DNA of 64,000 nucleotides from Pseudomonas capsici (GTDB taxonomy: Bacteria; Pseudomonadota; Gammaproteobacteria; Pseudomonadales; Pseudomonadaceae), in contig NZ_JAFGZD010000008.1 of the NCBI RefSeq assembly GCF_017165765.1, forward strand, positions 159,885-223,884. The letters run 5' to 3'. The notes beneath the pieces were generated by a model. The model saw only the letters and a program-made list of their open reading frames with translations. It did not search any database and was not told the DNA's origin. Below are positions 45,548 to 64,000 of the stretch, one piece after another; within the stretch, counting starts at the first letter, position 1, and each line of letters opens with the position of its first letter. Both the position numbers and the translations under genes were made by a program.

Positions 45548-47650
45548 TCAGCCTTGTTTTTTAACGATAGCTTCGACGACATTCGACGGAGCTTCGGAGT
45601 ATTTGGAGAATTCCATAGAGTAGCTCGCGCGACCCTGAGACATGGAGCGGACGTCGGTCGCATAACCGAACATCTCACCCAACGGAACTTCGGCGCGGAT
45701 AACCTTGCCGGAAACCGTATCTTCCATACCCTGGATCAGACCACGACGACGGTTCAGGTCTCCCATCACGTCACCCATGTAGTCCTCAGGTGTTACAACT
45801 TCAACCTTCATGATCGGCTCAAGAACAACACCGCCACCTTTGGTAGCCAGTTGCTTGGTCGCCATGGAGGCCGCCACCTTGAACGCCATCTCGTTGGAGT
45901 CGACGTCGTGGTAAGAACCATCGAAAACGGTAGCCTTCAGGCCGATCAGCGGATAGCCGGCAACAACACCGTTCTTCATCTGCTCTTCGATGCCCTTCTG
46001 GATAGCAGGGATGTATTCCTTAGGAACAACACCACCAACCACTTCGTTCAAGAATTGCAGACCTTCCTGACCTTCGTCAGCAGGAGCAAAACGGATCCAG
46101 CAATGGCCAAACTGACCACGACCGCCGGACTGGCGAACGAACTTGCCTTCGATCTCACAAGCCTTCGTGATCTTCTCACGATAGGAAACTTGTGGTTTAC
46201 CGATGTTGGCTTCGACATTGAACTCACGGCGCATCCGGTCAACCAGGATGTCCAGGTGCAATTCGCCCATGCCAGAGATGATCGTTTGACCAGTCTCTTC
46301 ATCAGTCTTGACGCGGAAAGACGGGTCTTCCTGAGCAAGCTTGCCCAGAGCGATACCCATTTTTTCCTGGTCATCCTTGGTTTTTGGCTCAACGGCAACC
46401 GAAATAACCGGCTCCGGGAAGTCCATGCGAACCAGGATGATTGGCTTGTCAGCGGAGCAGAGGGTATCACCGGTGGTGACGTCCTTCATGCCGATCAGGG
46501 CCGCGATGTCACCAGCGCGAACTTCCTTGATCTCTTCACGAGTGTTTGCGTGCATTTGCACCATACGACCCACGCGCTCTTTCTTGCCTTTTACCGAGTT
46601 GATCACGCCGTCGCCGGAGCTCAACACGCCCGAGTAAACACGAGCAAAGGTCAAGGTACCCACGAATGGGTCGGTAGCGATCTTGAACGCCAGAGCCGAG
46701 AAAGGCTCGTTGTCGTCTGCATGACGCTCCATTTCAACAGTCTCGTCATCCGGGTCGGAACCCTTGATGGCAGGAATGTCGACCGGCGCTGGCAGGTAGT
46801 CGATAACGGCGTCGAGAACCAGGGGAACACCCTTGTTCTTGAAGGAAGAACCGCAAACAGCAAGAACGATTTCGCCAGCGATTGTGCGCTGACGCAGTGC
46901 GCCCTTGATTTCCTCGATGGAAAGTTCTTCACCTTCGAGGTACTTGTTCATCAGCTCTTCGCTGGCTTCGGCAGCAGCCTCAACCATGTTGCTGCGCCAC
47001 TCTTCAGCCAATTCCTGCAGTTCAGCAGGGATCGCTTCGCGACGAGCAGCCATACCCTTGTCAGCATCATCCCAGTAAACAGCTTCCATGGTCATCAGAT
47101 CGATCTGACCCTGGAAATTGTCTTCTGCACCGATAGCCAACTGGATTGGCACTGGAGTGTGACCCAGACGCTGCTTGATCTGACCGATCACGCGCAGGAA
47201 GTTCGCACCGGCACGGTCCATCTTGTTTACATAAACAAGACGCGGAACGCCGTATTTGTTGGCCTGACGCCATACGGTTTCCGACTGAGGCTCAACGCCC
47301 GAAGTACCGCAGAAAACCACGACAGCACCGTCGAGAACACGCAGCGAACGCTCTACTTCAATAGTGAAGTCAACGTGGCCGGGGGTATCGATGATGTTGA
47401 AGCGATACTTGTCGAATTGCTTGGCAGAACCAGCCCAGAAGGCTGTGGTTGCAGCGGAAGTAATGGTAATACCCCGCTCCTGCTCTTGAACCATCCAGTC
47501 CATGGTCGCGGCGCCATCATGCACCTCGCCCATCTTGTGGTTTACGCCAGTGTAAAAAAGGACGCGCTCGGTGGTTGTGGTTTTGCCAGCATCCACGTGA
47601 GCAACGATACCGATGTTACGGTAGCGGTTAATCGGAGTAGTACGAGCCAT
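45548..47650 (-). CDS. fusA: elongation factor G
   Basis: A 700-residue EF-G translocase: P-loop [24 protein letters not shown] switch 1, DTPGHVDFT switch 2, NKMDR. Five-domain length, as in the fusA1 form of pseudomonads. 30 bases after rpsG. Confidence 0.98.
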   Translation of the reverse strand: MARTTPINRYRNIGIVAHVDAGKTTTTERVLFYTGVNHKMGEVHDGAATMDWMVQEQERGITITSAATTAFWAGSAKQFDKYRFNIIDTPGHVDFTIEVERSLRVLDGAVVVFCGTSGVEPQSETVWRQANKYGVPRLVYVNKMDRAGANFLRVIGQIKQRLGHTPVPIQLAIGAEDNFQGQIDLMTMEAVYWDDADKGMAARREAIPAELQELAEEWRSNMVEAAAEASEELMNKYLEGEELSIEEIKGALRQRTIAGEIVLAVCGSSFKNKGVPLVLDAVIDYLPAPVDIPAIKGSDPDDETVEMERHADDNEPFSALAFKIATDPFVGTLTFARVYSGVLSSGDGVINSVKGKKERVGRMVQMHANTREEIKEVRAGDIAALIGMKDVTTGDTLCSADKPIILVRMDFPEPVISVAVEPKTKDDQEKMGIALGKLAQEDPSFRVKTDEETGQTIISGMGELHLDILVDRMRREFNVEANIGKPQVSYREKITKACEIEGKFVRQSGGRGQFGHCWIRFAPADEGQEGLQFLNEVVGGVVPKEYIPAIQKGIEEQMKNGVVAGYPLIGLKATVFDGSYHDVDSNEMAFKVAASMATKQLATKGGGVVLEPIMKVEVVTPEDYMGDVMGDLNRRRGLIQGMEDTVSGKVIRAEVPLGEMFGYATDVRSMSQGRASYSMEFSKYSEAPSNVVEAIVKKQG

Positions 47651-47680
47651 AAAGCCCTCGCAAAATTAGTGACGCCGGAA

Positions 47681-48172
<492 letters not shown>

Positions 48173-48273
48173 TCAGGTTAGCTCGGAACCACCATCCCCG
48201 GAGGAATGCGTCCGACCTTACTCTTATCGACTCAGAAAAATAGAAATCTGCAAACTCAATCAGAAGCCGAATA

Positions 48274-48645
48274 CTACTTAGGCTTCTTGGTACCGTATTT
48301 CGAGCGACCCTGGTTACGACCTTTGACGCCGGAAGTATCCAAAGAACCACGAACGGTGTGATAACGAACACCTGGCAAGTCTTTTACACGACCGCCACGG
48401 ATCAGTACCACGCTGTGTTCTTGCAGGTTGTGACCTTCACCACCGATGTACGAGGAAACCTCGAAACCGTTGGTCAGGCGCACACGGCAGACTTTACGCA
48501 ATGCCGAGTTAGGTTTTTTCGGCGTGGTGGTATACACACGAGTGCACACACCGCGACGTTGCGGGCAGTTCTGCAGCGCAGGCACGTCGGATTTCTCGAC
48601 GATACGCTTACGCGGCTGACGTACCAGCTGGTTGATAGTTGCCAT
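48274..48645 (-). CDS. rpsL: 30S ribosomal protein S12
   Basis: A 123-residue S12. Streptomycin-relevant positions carry the sensitive residues: Lys in [13 protein letters not shown] (around 42-43) and Lys in [13 protein letters not shown] (88). Contains the PN Asp88-type loop methylthiolated by RimO in many bacteria. First gene of the str operon, with its own promoter upstream. Confidence 0.98.
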   Translation of the reverse strand: MATINQLVRQPRKRIVEKSDVPALQNCPQRRGVCTRVYTTTPKKPNSALRKVCRVRLTNGFEVSSYIGGEGHNLQEHSVVLIRGGRVKDLPGVRYHTVRGSLDTSGVKGRNQGRSKYGTKKPK

Positions 48646-48734
48646 CTACTAGCTCCACTGTTGTCTTGCGACGCTATTGTCTTACAAGAAAGCAAATGAC
48701 AGGGCGTAAGCCCCGCCAAATTTAGGGGTACAAG

Positions 48735-48763
48735 AGTCTAAAGAGGATCCTGCCCCCAGTCAA
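48735..48763 (-). promoter_or_regulatory. str operon promoter upstream of rpsL
   Basis: Minus-strand TTGACT (48763-48758), 17-base spacer, TAGACT (48740-48735). It lies directly after the hairpin that follows rpoC, leaving an rpsL leader of roughly 80 bases. Confidence 0.75.
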
Positions 48764-48766
48764 GAC

Positions 48767-48838
48767 AAAGCCCCGACCTCTTCATCCGGCGAGCACAGCA
48801 CGATGCTGTAGTCGCTGGATGAAAAATGCCGAGGCTTT
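48767..48838 (-). terminator. large hairpin after rpoC
   Basis: Outer arms AAAGCC (48767-48772) / GGCTTT (48833-48838) enclose a long inner hairpin, CATCC...ACAGCA / TGCTGT...GGATG (48783-48821). It starts a few bases after the rpoC stop and probably ends the rpoBC transcript, though the T-run is poor (GGCTTTGTCTT). Confidence 0.65.
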
Positions 48839-48842
48839 ACTC

Positions 48843-53042
<4,200 letters not shown>

Positions 53043-53105
53043 GGCCTTTCCTCCTGGCGGAGCAAGGAGCAGGCAATACCGCCCTGCCCCCGATCGCGTC
53101 ACGTG

Positions 53106-57179
<4,074 letters not shown>

Positions 57180-57324
57180 CAGCGTTCCCCAGCTTGGTCA
57201 CCTGCTTGTTTGGCTCCCTCCCGACGGAAGCAGCCAGAAAATCGTGCAAACCCCTTGGTCTGCGCCACCATCTTGGTGGTTTTTGCACGTTATGGACGCT
57301 GGCAAAGCCAATCGTCTGTAACGG

Positions 57325-57353
57325 AAAAAGGCCGGTGGCAAAAGCCACCAGCC
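57325..57353 (-). terminator. attenuator hairpin between rplL and rpoB
   Basis: Minus strand GGCTGGTGGC-TTTT-GCCACCGGCC followed by five T. Located 47 bases after the rplL stop inside a 220-base gap; matches the place where E. coli attenuates rpoBC relative to ribosomal protein synthesis. Confidence 0.8.
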
Positions 57354-57399
57354 ATCAGCCTTTCGCTTAACGCGTGGGCTGGACGTTCAAAATCGATGC

Positions 57400-57765
57400 T
57401 TATTTCAGCTCGACTTTGGCGCCTGCTTCTTCCAGAGCAGCTTTGGCTTTGTCAGCAGCGTCTTTAGCTACTGCTTCCAGAACCATTGCTGGAGCGCCGT
57501 CAACGACTGCCTTGGCTTCTTTCAGGCCCAGACCGGTCAGTTCACGAACTGCTTTAATAACGTTAACTTTCTTGTCGCCAGCTTCGGTCAGCATGACGTT
57601 GAATTCGGTTTGCTCTTCAACAACAGCAGCAGCAACAGCTGGACCAGCCGAAGCAGCAGCAGCGCTTACGCCGAATTTTTCTTCGAAAGCCTTGATCAGC
57701 TCAACGACTTGCAGAACGGACATCTCGGCTACTGCGTTGAGGATATCGTCTTGAGAGATAGACAT
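57400..57765 (-). CDS. rplL: 50S ribosomal protein L7/L12
   Basis: A 121-residue L7/L12: N-terminal dimerisation helices, Ala/Val-rich hinge ([18 protein letters not shown]) and C-terminal factor-binding domain ([20 protein letters not shown]). Stalk protein recruiting translation GTPases. 78 bases after rplJ. Confidence 0.98.
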   Translation of the reverse strand: MSISQDDILNAVAEMSVLQVVELIKAFEEKFGVSAAAASAGPAVAAAVVEEQTEFNVMLTEAGDKKVNVIKAVRELTGLGLKEAKAVVDGAPAMVLEAVAKDAADKAKAALEEAGAKVELK

Positions 57766-57843
57766 GAATCTAATTCCTGAATTGGGGGACGGCCTACGCG
57801 ACCATCGAAATAAACAAAAATACGCGAGAAAAGACGCTCAGCC

Positions 57844-58344
57844 TTAGGCTGCAGCAGCTTCTTTCTGCTCGCGAACAGCCGCCAGAGTACGAGCCAATTT
57901 GCTGGTAGCGCCTTGAATCACGCTCATCAGCTGGGAAATTGCTTCGTCACGGGTCGGCAAGGTTGCCAGCACGTCGATCTGATTAGCTGCGAGGAACTTG
58001 CCCTCGAACGCAGCTGCCTTGATCTCGAACTTGTCCTGACCTTTCGCAAACTCTTTGAACAAACGCGCAGCAGCGCCTGGATGCTCGTTGGAGAAGGCGA
58101 TCAAGGTCGGGCCGGTGAACGCGTCGTTGAGGACACTGTATTCAGTACCTTCAACAGCGCGCTTGAGCAGGGTGTTACGTACTACACGCACGTATACGCC
58201 AGCTTCACGAGCCTCTTTACGGAGTCCGGTCATTGCGCCTACTGTAACGCCACGGGCATCAGCCACGACAGCGGACAGAGCGACTTTGGCAGCCTCGTTG
58301 ACTTCAGCGACGATGGCCTTCTTGTCTTCGAGTTTAATTGCCAC
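57844..58344 (-). CDS. rplJ: 50S ribosomal protein L10
   Basis: A 166-residue L10 with [20 protein letters not shown] and the C-terminal helix that anchors L7/L12 dimers. In E. coli the L10-L12 complex represses its own leader; a 193-base leader region is present here. Start is ATG, although the reverse-strand context reads CCCGTGGC just before it. Confidence 0.97.
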   Translation of the reverse strand: MAIKLEDKKAIVAEVNEAAKVALSAVVADARGVTVGAMTGLRKEAREAGVYVRVVRNTLLKRAVEGTEYSVLNDAFTGPTLIAFSNEHPGAAARLFKEFAKGQDKFEIKAAAFEGKFLAANQIDVLATLPTRDEAISQLMSVIQGATSKLARTLAAVREQKEAAAA

Positions 58345-58537
58345 GGGTTTAACTCCTGCTTGTTACCGTTTCATCTGGCCTGAGCCTGATGTCGTTTTGG
58401 TGTCTGATTCGGTAAGGAACCGGGAGCACCATCTGCGTAGGCTTGTGGTTTAAGACTTGCGTCGCCTACGGTCTTGGATAGCCCCCGCCAGGCAGGGACC
58501 CCAATCTTTAGTAACACAAAACTGTGTTACGTCTGCC
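58345..58537 (-). promoter_or_regulatory. L10 leader region
   Basis: 193-base gap before rplJ. It contains the hairpin GTAACACAG/TGTTAC directly after rplA and further GC-rich paired segments (CTCCCGGTTCC region), as expected of the L10 leader that binds the L10-L12 complex. A clear promoter was not found. Confidence 0.5.
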
Positions 58538-59233
58538 TTACGCGTCCAGGGAGCTCTGGTCGATGACCAGGCCTGGGCCCATGGTGGTGCTCAGGGTAAC
58601 GCGCTTGACATAAATGCCTTTCGAAGAAGCAGGCTTGATACGCTTGAGATCAGCGATCAGAGCTTCGACGTTTTCCTTCAGCTTGACTGCGTCGAAACCG
58701 ACCTTGCCAACGGAAGTGTGGATGATGCCGTTTTTGTCGGTGCGATAACGAACCTGACCAGCCTTCGCGTTCTTGACGGCGCTAGCGACGTCAGGAGTAA
58801 CGGTACCGACTTTCGGGTTAGGCATCAGGCCACGTGGACCCAGAACCTGACCCAACTGACCAACAACACGCATTGCATCAGGGGAAGCAATGACTACGTC
58901 GTAGTTCAGGTCGCCGGCTTTCATTTCGGCAGCCAGATCGTCCATGCCAACGCGATCAGCACCGGCAGCCAGAGCAGCTTCAGCAGCCGGGCCTTGGGTG
59001 AAGACAGCAACACGTACGGTTTTACCGGTACCGTGCGGCAGAACGGTTGCGCTACGAACAACCTGGTCGGATTTACGAGGGTCAACGCCCAGGTTAACAG
59101 CAACGTCTACGGACTCGCTGAACTTGACGGTAGACAGCTCGGTCAGCAGAGCAGCAGCGTCTACGAAGTTGTAAGCCTTGCCAGCTTCAAGCTTGCTGGC
59201 GATTGCCTTTTGACGCTTGGTCAACTTAGCCAT
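58538..59233 (-). CDS. rplA: 50S ribosomal protein L1
   Basis: A 231-residue L1 of the mobile L1 stalk, with [15 protein letters not shown] and [15 protein letters not shown]. Its start overlaps the rplK stop by one base. L1 represses the rplKA mRNA in E. coli. Confidence 0.98.
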   Translation of the reverse strand: MAKLTKRQKAIASKLEAGKAYNFVDAAALLTELSTVKFSESVDVAVNLGVDPRKSDQVVRSATVLPHGTGKTVRVAVFTQGPAAEAALAAGADRVGMDDLAAEMKAGDLNYDVVIASPDAMRVVGQLGQVLGPRGLMPNPKVGTVTPDVASAVKNAKAGQVRYRTDKNGIIHTSVGKVGFDAVKLKENVEALIADLKRIKPASSKGIYVKRVTLSTTMGPGLVIDQSSLDA

Positions 59234-59664
59234 TACACACCCTCCACGTTAAGGCCCATGCTACGAGCGGAACCGGCGATAGTACGCACGGCCGCTTCCA
59301 GGTCTGCAGCTGTCAGATCAGCGCTTTTTGCTTTAGCGATATCTTCCAGCTGAGCACGAGTCACGGTGCCAACTTTAACGGTGTTCGGGCGAGCCGAGCC
59401 GCTGGTCAAGCCTGCAGCTTTCTTCAGCAGAACAGAGGCAGGGGTACTTTTGGTTTCAAAAGTGAAGCTACGGTCGCTGTATACAGTGATGATCACTGGA
59501 GTCGGCAAGCCTGGCTCAAGACCCTGAGTACGGGCGTTGAATGCTTTACAGAATTCCATGATGTTAACACCGTGCTGACCCAGAGCAGGACCAACTGGCG
59601 GGCTAGGGTTAGCCTGAGCGGCTTTCACTTGCAGCTTGATGTATGCGGTTATCTTCTTGGCCAT
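59233..59664 (-). CDS. rplK: 50S ribosomal protein L11
   Basis: A 143-residue L11 starting [21 protein letters not shown], with [19 protein letters not shown]; stalk-base protein needed for RelA activation. The ATG at 59664 is the family start. Confidence 0.98.
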   Translation of the reverse strand: MAKKITAYIKLQVKAAQANPSPPVGPALGQHGVNIMEFCKAFNARTQGLEPGLPTPVIITVYSDRSFTFETKSTPASVLLKKAAGLTSGSARPNTVKVGTVTRAQLEDIAKAKSADLTAADLEAAVRTIAGSARSMGLNVEGV

Positions 59665-59739
59665 GAGGCACTCCAATTACGGGTTCAAACGCCCTTCATT
59701 CAGGGCTCCCCGGCTACTTACACGTATATCCCAGTGACG

Positions 59740-59769
59740 AAAAAACCCCACAGCCTTAGGCTGCGGGGT
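59740..59769 (-). terminator. terminator between nusG and rplK
   Basis: ACCCCaCAGCC (59745-59755) / GGCTGcGGGGT (59759-59769) with a three-base loop and, on the minus strand, six T. It lies 17 bases after the nusG stop, so rplK needs its own promoter or read-through. Confidence 0.88.
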
Positions 59770-59786
59770 ATGGGATTCCAGCTCAG

Positions 59787-60320
59787 TTATGCCTTTTCGA
59801 CCTGACTGAACTCCAGTTCTACCGGAGTAGAACGTCCGAAAATGAGCACCGCCACTTGGATACGGCTCTTTTCGTAGTTAACTTCTTCGACCGTGCCATT
59901 AAAATCAGCGAACGGACCATCGGTGACACGAACAACTTCACCTGGCTCGAACAGCGTTTTTGGCTTCGGCTTATCGCTACCATCAGCAACGCGACGCAGA
60001 ATGGCTTCTGCTTCCTTGTCGGTGATTGGAGCTGGCTTATCAGCAGTACCGCCGATGAAGCCCATGACGCGAGGAGTATCCTTGACCAAGTGCCAAGTAC
60101 CCTCATTCATTTCCATCTGGACCAGGACATAACCAGGGAAGAATTTACGCTCGCTTTTGCGCTTCTGGCCATTACGCATCTCAACCACTTCTTCAGTGGG
60201 AACCAGAATTTCGCCGAAGCCATCTTCCATGCCTGCCAGCTTCACACGCTCGATCAACGAGCGCATTACATGCTTCTCGTAACCCGAGTAAGCATGCACT
60301 ACGTACCAACGCTTAGCCAC
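59787..60320 (-). CDS. nusG: transcription termination/antitermination protein NusG
   Basis: A 177-residue NusG: NGN domain ([21 protein letters not shown]) and C-terminal KOW domain ([21 protein letters not shown]) that binds S10 or Rho. Nine bases after secE, as usual. Confidence 0.98.
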   Translation of the reverse strand: MAKRWYVVHAYSGYEKHVMRSLIERVKLAGMEDGFGEILVPTEEVVEMRNGQKRKSERKFFPGYVLVQMEMNEGTWHLVKDTPRVMGFIGGTADKPAPITDKEAEAILRRVADGSDKPKPKTLFEPGEVVRVTDGPFADFNGTVEEVNYEKSRIQVAVLIFGRSTPVELEFSQVEKA

Positions 60321-60329
60321 GGGACACCC

Positions 60330-60698
60330 TTAGCCAACTATCAAGGAAACAAGCCAGCCGAGCAGGGAATCAAGCCCCCACAACAGCAACGCCATGACCA
60401 GAACGACAGCCACCACAATCAGAGTGGTCTGCGTGGTCTCTTGGCGAGTAGGCCATACGACTTTACGGATCTCTGCGCGCGCTTCCTTTGCCAAAACAAA
60501 GAATGCCTTGCCCTTACCGGTTTGAAGTGCAACAAACGCGGCAACAGCAGCAATCACAAGAAGCACGAGAACACGATACAGAATCGGAGCGGACGAGTAA
60601 TACTGATTACCGACAACACCAACCACAACCAAAGCGACTACCAAGAGCCATTTCAGCGAGTCAAAGCGAGAGTCCGATGCTTCAGCCTTGGGATTCAT
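60330..60698 (-). CDS. secE: preprotein translocase subunit SecE
   Basis: A 122-residue SecE with three membrane helices, the long form of gammaproteobacteria, and the conserved amphipathic segment EARAEIRKVVWPTRQETTQTT before the last helix. Clamp of the SecYEG channel. Follows tRNA-Trp. Confidence 0.97.
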   Translation of the reverse strand: MNPKAEASDSRFDSLKWLLVVALVVVGVVGNQYYSSAPILYRVLVLLVIAAVAAFVALQTGKGKAFFVLAKEARAEIRKVVWPTRQETTQTTLIVVAVVLVMALLLWGLDSLLGWLVSLIVG

Positions 60699-60717
60699 CT
60701 ACGGAGATCCTGTGAAA

Positions 60718-60748
60718 AGAAAGCCAGATTACATCTAGGGAATCTGGC
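60718..60748 (-). terminator. terminator overlapping the tRNA-Trp 3' end
   Basis: GCCAGATT (60748-60741 on the minus strand) pairs with AATCTGGC (60730-60723), then TTTCTTTT. The upstream arm includes the discriminator G and encoded CCA of tRNA-Trp, so folding competes with tRNA 3'-end formation. Confidence 0.65.
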
Positions 60749-60820
60749 AGGTCAGGAGGGAATCGAACCCCCAACCTACGGTTTTGGAGACCGTCGCTCT
60801 GCCAATTGAGCTACTGACCT
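60745..60820 (-). tRNA. tRNA-Trp (CCA)
   Basis: 76 nt including an encoded CCA. Acceptor AGGTCAG/CTGACCT, D-loop AGCTCAATTGGCAGAGC, anticodon loop CTCCAAA, T-arm GGGGGTTCGATTCCC. The anticodon CCA gives tryptophan. Confidence 0.97.
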
Positions 60821-60957
60821 AAAAGCAAAATCAGGCCGACCATTATGCGGACCCGACAAGAGTTTTTCAACACTTCATTCAGAAACCATCAACAAGTGCT
60901 GCCGACAGACACTGAAAGCTTTAAGCACAACACTTCAAGAGTGAAGCCACTTAAAAC

Positions 60958-60985
60958 AAAGGCAGATATTTGCATATCTGCCTTT
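60958..60985 (-). terminator. hairpin after tRNA-Thr
   Basis: Perfect 12-base stem AAAGGCAGATAT / ATATCTGCCTTT with a four-base loop; GTTTTAA follows on the minus strand. It may stop or process the Tyr-Gly-Thr transcript before tRNA-Trp. Confidence 0.65.
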
Positions 60986-60991
60986 GAACAA

Positions 60992-61067
60992 TGGAGCTCT
61001 TGAGCGGATTTGAACCGCTGACCTCACCCTTACCAAGGGTGTGCTCTACCAACTGAGCTACAAGAGC
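60992..61067 (-). tRNA. tRNA-Thr (GGT)
   Basis: 76 nt with encoded CCA; acceptor GCTCTTG/CAAGAGC, anticodon loop TTGGTAA (anticodon GGT), T-arm GCGGTTCAAATCCGC. Confidence 0.97.
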
Positions 61068-61093
61068 GAAACACTTTGCAAGAACCACAAACA

Positions 61094-61167
<74 letters not shown>

Positions 61168-61191
61168 GCAATTTGCAGATCGCGCTAAATA

Positions 61192-61276
<85 letters not shown>

Positions 61277-61289
61277 TAAGCGAGGCAGC

Positions 61290-61318
61290 ATTCTCAATGC
61301 TTACTGCCCTTCTGTCAA
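61290..61318 (-). promoter_or_regulatory. promoter of the tRNA cluster
   Basis: Minus-strand TTGACA (61318-61313), 17-base spacer, GAGAAT (61295-61290), followed by a GC-containing discriminator; transcription would start a few bases before tRNA-Tyr. Consensus -35 fits a stable-RNA promoter. Confidence 0.7.
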
Positions 61319-61418
61319 CCTTTTTCTCATTAAAAACCTGAGGTTACATGCGTTGACTACTGCTGCTTCACTTGCGAGGTTTACACCTCACTGCGAAGCG
61401 GGCGCCATTCTATGCAAA

Positions 61419-61844
61419 CTAATCCGCAGTTGCAATGCCTTCACAAGACATTATTTTGTTTTTTAATTGCGGAAAATCCTGGAGCAACTGACTGACCACT
61501 CCATCACCGACCAGGCGACGACTTTCAGGCGAGACTTTGAGCCAGTAGCCAGTCACACCACCCGACGGCAAGACCTGAAACTGCGACTGTATATCCAGGC
61601 TATTCAGACGCTGCTCGACAGCACGCGCCTCTTCCTGGCGTGGGAAGCCTCCCAGATACAGACAATTGCTTTCCTCGCGAGAGGCATGCCCCATATCGGA
61701 CTCACTGAGCAGCCGGATGTCCTGCTGGGGAGCGCGGTACAACGACAGAGGCAGGACTTCCTTGGCACGCAAGGGAGCTTCTTGCTGGTGCCATATGTAA
61801 TAGAAGGCATTGAGCATCAACAGCAAAAGGAATAGCCAACGCAT
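61419..61844 (-). CDS. SPOR-domain membrane protein
   Basis: A 141-residue protein: one N-terminal membrane helix (MRWLFLLLLMLNAFYYIW), a short linker, and a C-terminal SPOR-like domain (CLYLGGFPRQEEARAVEQRLNSLDIQSQ... GYWLKVSP), which in other proteins binds denuded septal peptidoglycan. The ATG at 61844 is chosen because it starts the membrane helix, seven bases after the coaX stop. Standard third member of the birA-coaX-SPOR operon of pseudomonads. Confidence 0.87.
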   Translation of the reverse strand: MRWLFLLLLMLNAFYYIWHQQEAPLRAKEVLPLSLYRAPQQDIRLLSESDMGHASREESNCLYLGGFPRQEEARAVEQRLNSLDIQSQFQVLPSGGVTGYWLKVSPESRRLVGDGVVSQLLQDFPQLKNKIMSCEGIATAD

Positions 61845-61851
61845 AAAAACC

Positions 61852-62601
61852 TCAGCGCAACGGACAGGCCAGAGCCAGACCGACGAAAACCAGGTCAGGC
61901 ACCACTCGAACATCGGTAAGCACATCCTCGACCAGCCCCGCATCGCCGCCGGTTACGAAGACACAAAAATCATCCCCCCAGTAATTGCGGGCCAGATCGA
62001 GTTGCGTCAGGGCAAAGCCTCGCAACATCAGGGAGCAACCGCGCTCCACCGCCTCAGAGGTTGCACGACCAGGAACAAAGCTGACCAGCGCACGCTCGGC
62101 CGCCGCATCATCGTATCGGATACGCCGTGTGTGGGTACGCAACTGGTTACGCATCAACGGCATACCTGGGCATATGAAGCCGCCCAGGTGCCGACCATTT
62201 GCATCCACGAAATCAGAGGTCACAGCCGTCCCCAGATCAATGACCAGGCACGCCCTTCGGGCTATGTGATAAGCCCCCACAAAGGCAAGCCAGCGGTCGA
62301 GCCCAAGGCGCTCATAGTCGTCGTATCCATTCTCGACCCCCGCCAGCTCTCTTGCAGGCGTCGCACAGACAGGATGAATCGAGAACGCCTGAACAAGGGC
62401 AGCTACAAGCTTCTCGGTTTCCTCGGCGCTACGGACACTCACCAGGCGGCAGGCACTCAACTTCAATCCTGGAAGGTGCTGCAGATGCTCCAGCAGCGCA
62501 CCATCGGAATCAACGACGCCACCTGCAAACCGGGCCACACCTCCTACATCAATGACACGCCACTTGATGAAGCTATTCCCGCAGTCGAGTTCAAGTATCA
62601 T
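61852..62601 (-). CDS. coaX: type III pantothenate kinase
   Basis: A 249-residue CoaX, first step of coenzyme A synthesis: ASKHA-fold with [16 protein letters not shown] (phosphate loop), GLDRWLA and [13 protein letters not shown], and TGGDA near the C-terminus. The ATG at 62601 is chosen over GTG one codon upstream because GAGG is seven bases before it. It overlaps the end of birA by 11 bases. Confidence 0.95.
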   Translation of the reverse strand: MILELDCGNSFIKWRVIDVGGVARFAGGVVDSDGALLEHLQHLPGLKLSACRLVSVRSAEETEKLVAALVQAFSIHPVCATPARELAGVENGYDDYERLGLDRWLAFVGAYHIARRACLVIDLGTAVTSDFVDANGRHLGGFICPGMPLMRNQLRTHTRRIRYDDAAAERALVSFVPGRATSEAVERGCSLMLRGFALTQLDLARNYWGDDFCVFVTGGDAGLVEDVLTDVRVVPDLVFVGLALACPLR

Positions 62602-63550
62602 CACGCAACCTCAGGCTGAGCTCACCACCACTAAAGCTTTTTTCCACGCCTCCTACATCGAGGCGCAACGCACCAAGCACATCAACTCCCAAGACAATAC
62701 CCTCGACCACCTCGGCACCCGAGAGCAGCGTAACAGCAGATCCTTGCCACAAGTGCCCTTGCTCCCACTCGGCCTGAAACGCTGCAAACCCCTTTTCACG
62801 GTGCAGGGCGAGCAACGTATCGAGCTTTTGACTTAAACGAACAGCCAGATTATTGCGATCAGAAAGAGCGCCAGTTTCCAGGCGCAGAGATGTCCAGGAC
62901 TGATCTACATCGGCAGAAGCCTGCATATTGACATTGATCCCTACCCCTATCACCACATGACACACATCTGCAGGGTCGCCAATCAACTCAAGCAGAATGC
63001 CGGCAATCTTGCGCCTGCCAACAAGGACATCATTAGGCCATTTCAGCCCTACCCCCTTGACCCCGGACTCACGCAGAACCTGCATGACCGCAAGGCCGAC
63101 CAGCAGGCTGAGCCCTTCAAGCTGACGCATTCCGCCATCTACGCGCAACGCCAGGCTGTAATACAGGTTTTCACCAAAGGGGCTCACCCACTTGCGACCA
63201 CGACGCCCTCTTCCAGCCGTCTGGCTTTCTGCCAGGACGAGCATAGGCATAGCTGCGCCCTGATTGATCTGACGCACCGCTTCGGCATTTGTAGAGTCGA
63301 CAGAGTCCGCAACACGCACAGCCCAGCCCGCAGGAAACCCCATTTGCGATATGGACGATGCAGAAAGAAGAGAAACCGGACTGGCGAGCCGATAGCCACG
63401 ACCACGCACCTTATGAACCTCAACGCCCAATTCAGCCTCAAGCTGTTGAAGCCGCTTCCAGACGGCGCTTCGGCTGACGCCGAGCACATCACCCAAAACC
63501 TGCCCGGAGTGAAACTCGCCATCGGCCAGAAGCCTTAACAAGGTCATCAT
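62591..63550 (-). CDS. birA: biotin operon repressor / biotin-protein ligase
   Basis: A 319-residue BirA: N-terminal winged helix ([24 protein letters not shown]), central ligase with the biotin-binding [20 protein letters not shown] and [19 protein letters not shown], and a small C-terminal SH3-like domain. Attaches biotin to carboxylases and represses biotin genes. Two adjacent ATG codons (63550, 63547) are possible starts. Downstream of the rRNA operon and first of birA-coaX-SPOR. Confidence 0.95.
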   Translation of the reverse strand: MMTLLRLLADGEFHSGQVLGDVLGVSRSAVWKRLQQLEAELGVEVHKVRGRGYRLASPVSLLSASSISQMGFPAGWAVRVADSVDSTNAEAVRQINQGAAMPMLVLAESQTAGRGRRGRKWVSPFGENLYYSLALRVDGGMRQLEGLSLLVGLAVMQVLRESGVKGVGLKWPNDVLVGRRKIAGILLELIGDPADVCHVVIGVGINVNMQASADVDQSWTSLRLETGALSDRNNLAVRLSQKLDTLLALHREKGFAAFQAEWEQGHLWQGSAVTLLSGAEVVEGIVLGVDVLGALRLDVGGVEKSFSGGELSLRLRDDT

Positions 63551-63641
63551 GTAAATATCGCCTAGCAATGAGGCACGCATAATAGCCACGCGAGCCCGGG
63601 ATGCATAGAAACGAAAAAGTGTTTTTCGACCATAAAGACAA

Positions 63642-63676
63642 AACCCCTACCTGCGTGTGCAGATAGGGGTTTCGGA
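63642..63676 (-). terminator. rRNA operon terminator
   Basis: CCCCTATCTGC / GCAGGTAGGGG stem (63669-63659 with 63654-63644) with a four-base loop, then TTTTGTCTTT on the minus strand, 15 bases after 5S rRNA. Confidence 0.9.
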
Positions 63677-63683
63677 ATTGAAT

Positions 63684-63798
63684 CTTGACGATGACCTACT
63701 CTCACATGGGGAAACCCCACACTACCATCGGCGATGCATCGTTTCACTGCTGAGTTCGGGATGGGATCAGGTGGTTCCAATGCTCTATGGTCGTCAAG
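63684..63798 (-). rRNA. rrf: 5S ribosomal RNA
   Basis: About 115 nt. Minus strand begins CTTGACGACCATAGAGC and contains GAACTCAGCAGTGAAACG and the closing GTAGGTCATCGTCAAG, complementary to the start. Ends are accurate to one or two bases. Confidence 0.95.
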
Positions 63799-63947
63799 AA
63801 ATTCGGTAGCCGGTCCGTGAGGGTCTCACGTGCCAGCGAATGGGCATGTAATAGGCGTTGCTTCGTTCATTTGTGGGTGGCGCAAACTTTCGGTGTATCG
63901 TCTTCACTCACCACAACCTGCGCTTGCAGATTGCTTGGGTGTTATAT

Positions 63948-64000
63948 GGTCAAGCCTCACGGGCAATTAGTATGGGTTAGCTCAACGCCTCACAGCGCTT
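63948..64000 (-). rRNA. rrl: 23S ribosomal RNA, 3' end only
   Basis: Minus-strand ACTAATTGCCCGTGAGGCTTGACC is the conserved 23S 3' terminus; the rest lies outside the window. Separated from 5S by about 149 bases of spacer. Confidence 0.93.

Overview
This window is a bacterial chromosome segment from a Pseudomonas, most likely the P. syringae group. Evidence: the gene order rplQ-katA-bfrA/uvrA-MFS-ssb and the tRNA Tyr-Gly-Thr-Trp / secE-nusG block are the pseudomonad arrangement, the protein sequences closely resemble Pseudomonas homologues, and only one tuf gene is present (many pseudomonads carry a second one between tRNA-Thr and tRNA-Trp). Species assignment is inference from memory, not a database search.

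Layout. (1) 1-2173: a truncated MscS-type channel gene, then a gene-free stretch holding a REP-like palindrome. (2) 2492-12196: a sugar-acid catabolic locus. An MFS carrier, a short-chain dehydrogenase and a small FAH-fold hydrolase form one operon; a LysR regulator lies upstream; a FAH-fold dehydratase/hydrolase and an IlvD/Edd (XylD-like) dehydratase run the other way; a galactarate/talarate dehydratase of the enolase superfamily and a LacI regulator follow. Two copies of a 14-16 bp palindrome in front of the enolase-superfamily gene look like LacI operators. (3) 12327-15250: a LysR regulator divergent from an amidohydrolase plus a DUF606/YdcZ transporter. (4) 15251-21442: an accessory island, AT-richer and irregular, with a GNAT-like protein, an ImmA/IrrE metalloprotease, a 'beta'-family protein and a convergent sce7726-type PD-(D/E)XK protein, followed by an IS66-type insertion sequence. 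This four-gene set is the best candidate in the window for an undescribed (possibly anti-phage) system. (5) 21443-23012: an orphan type VI secretion cargo module (PAAR, Tae4 amidase, Tai4 immunity). (6) 23229-30304: ssb, a YajR-like MFS protein, uvrA, bfrA, katA.

(7) 30470-60698, all on the minus strand and therefore transcribed from right to left: secE-nusG, rplKAJL-rpoBC, rpsLG-fusA-tuf, the S10 and spc clusters, secY, and the alpha cluster ending in rplQ. Recognisable promoters precede rpsL and rpsJ; hairpins that look like terminators or attenuators lie between nusG and rplK, rplL and rpoB, tuf and rpsJ, rpsN and rpsH, and rpmJ and rpsM. (8) 60745-64000: four tRNA genes with a strong promoter, a SPOR-domain protein, coaX, birA, 5S rRNA and the 3' end of 23S rRNA, i.e. 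the tail of an rRNA operon.

The housekeeping half is very conventional; the novelty is concentrated in 2.2-23 kb.
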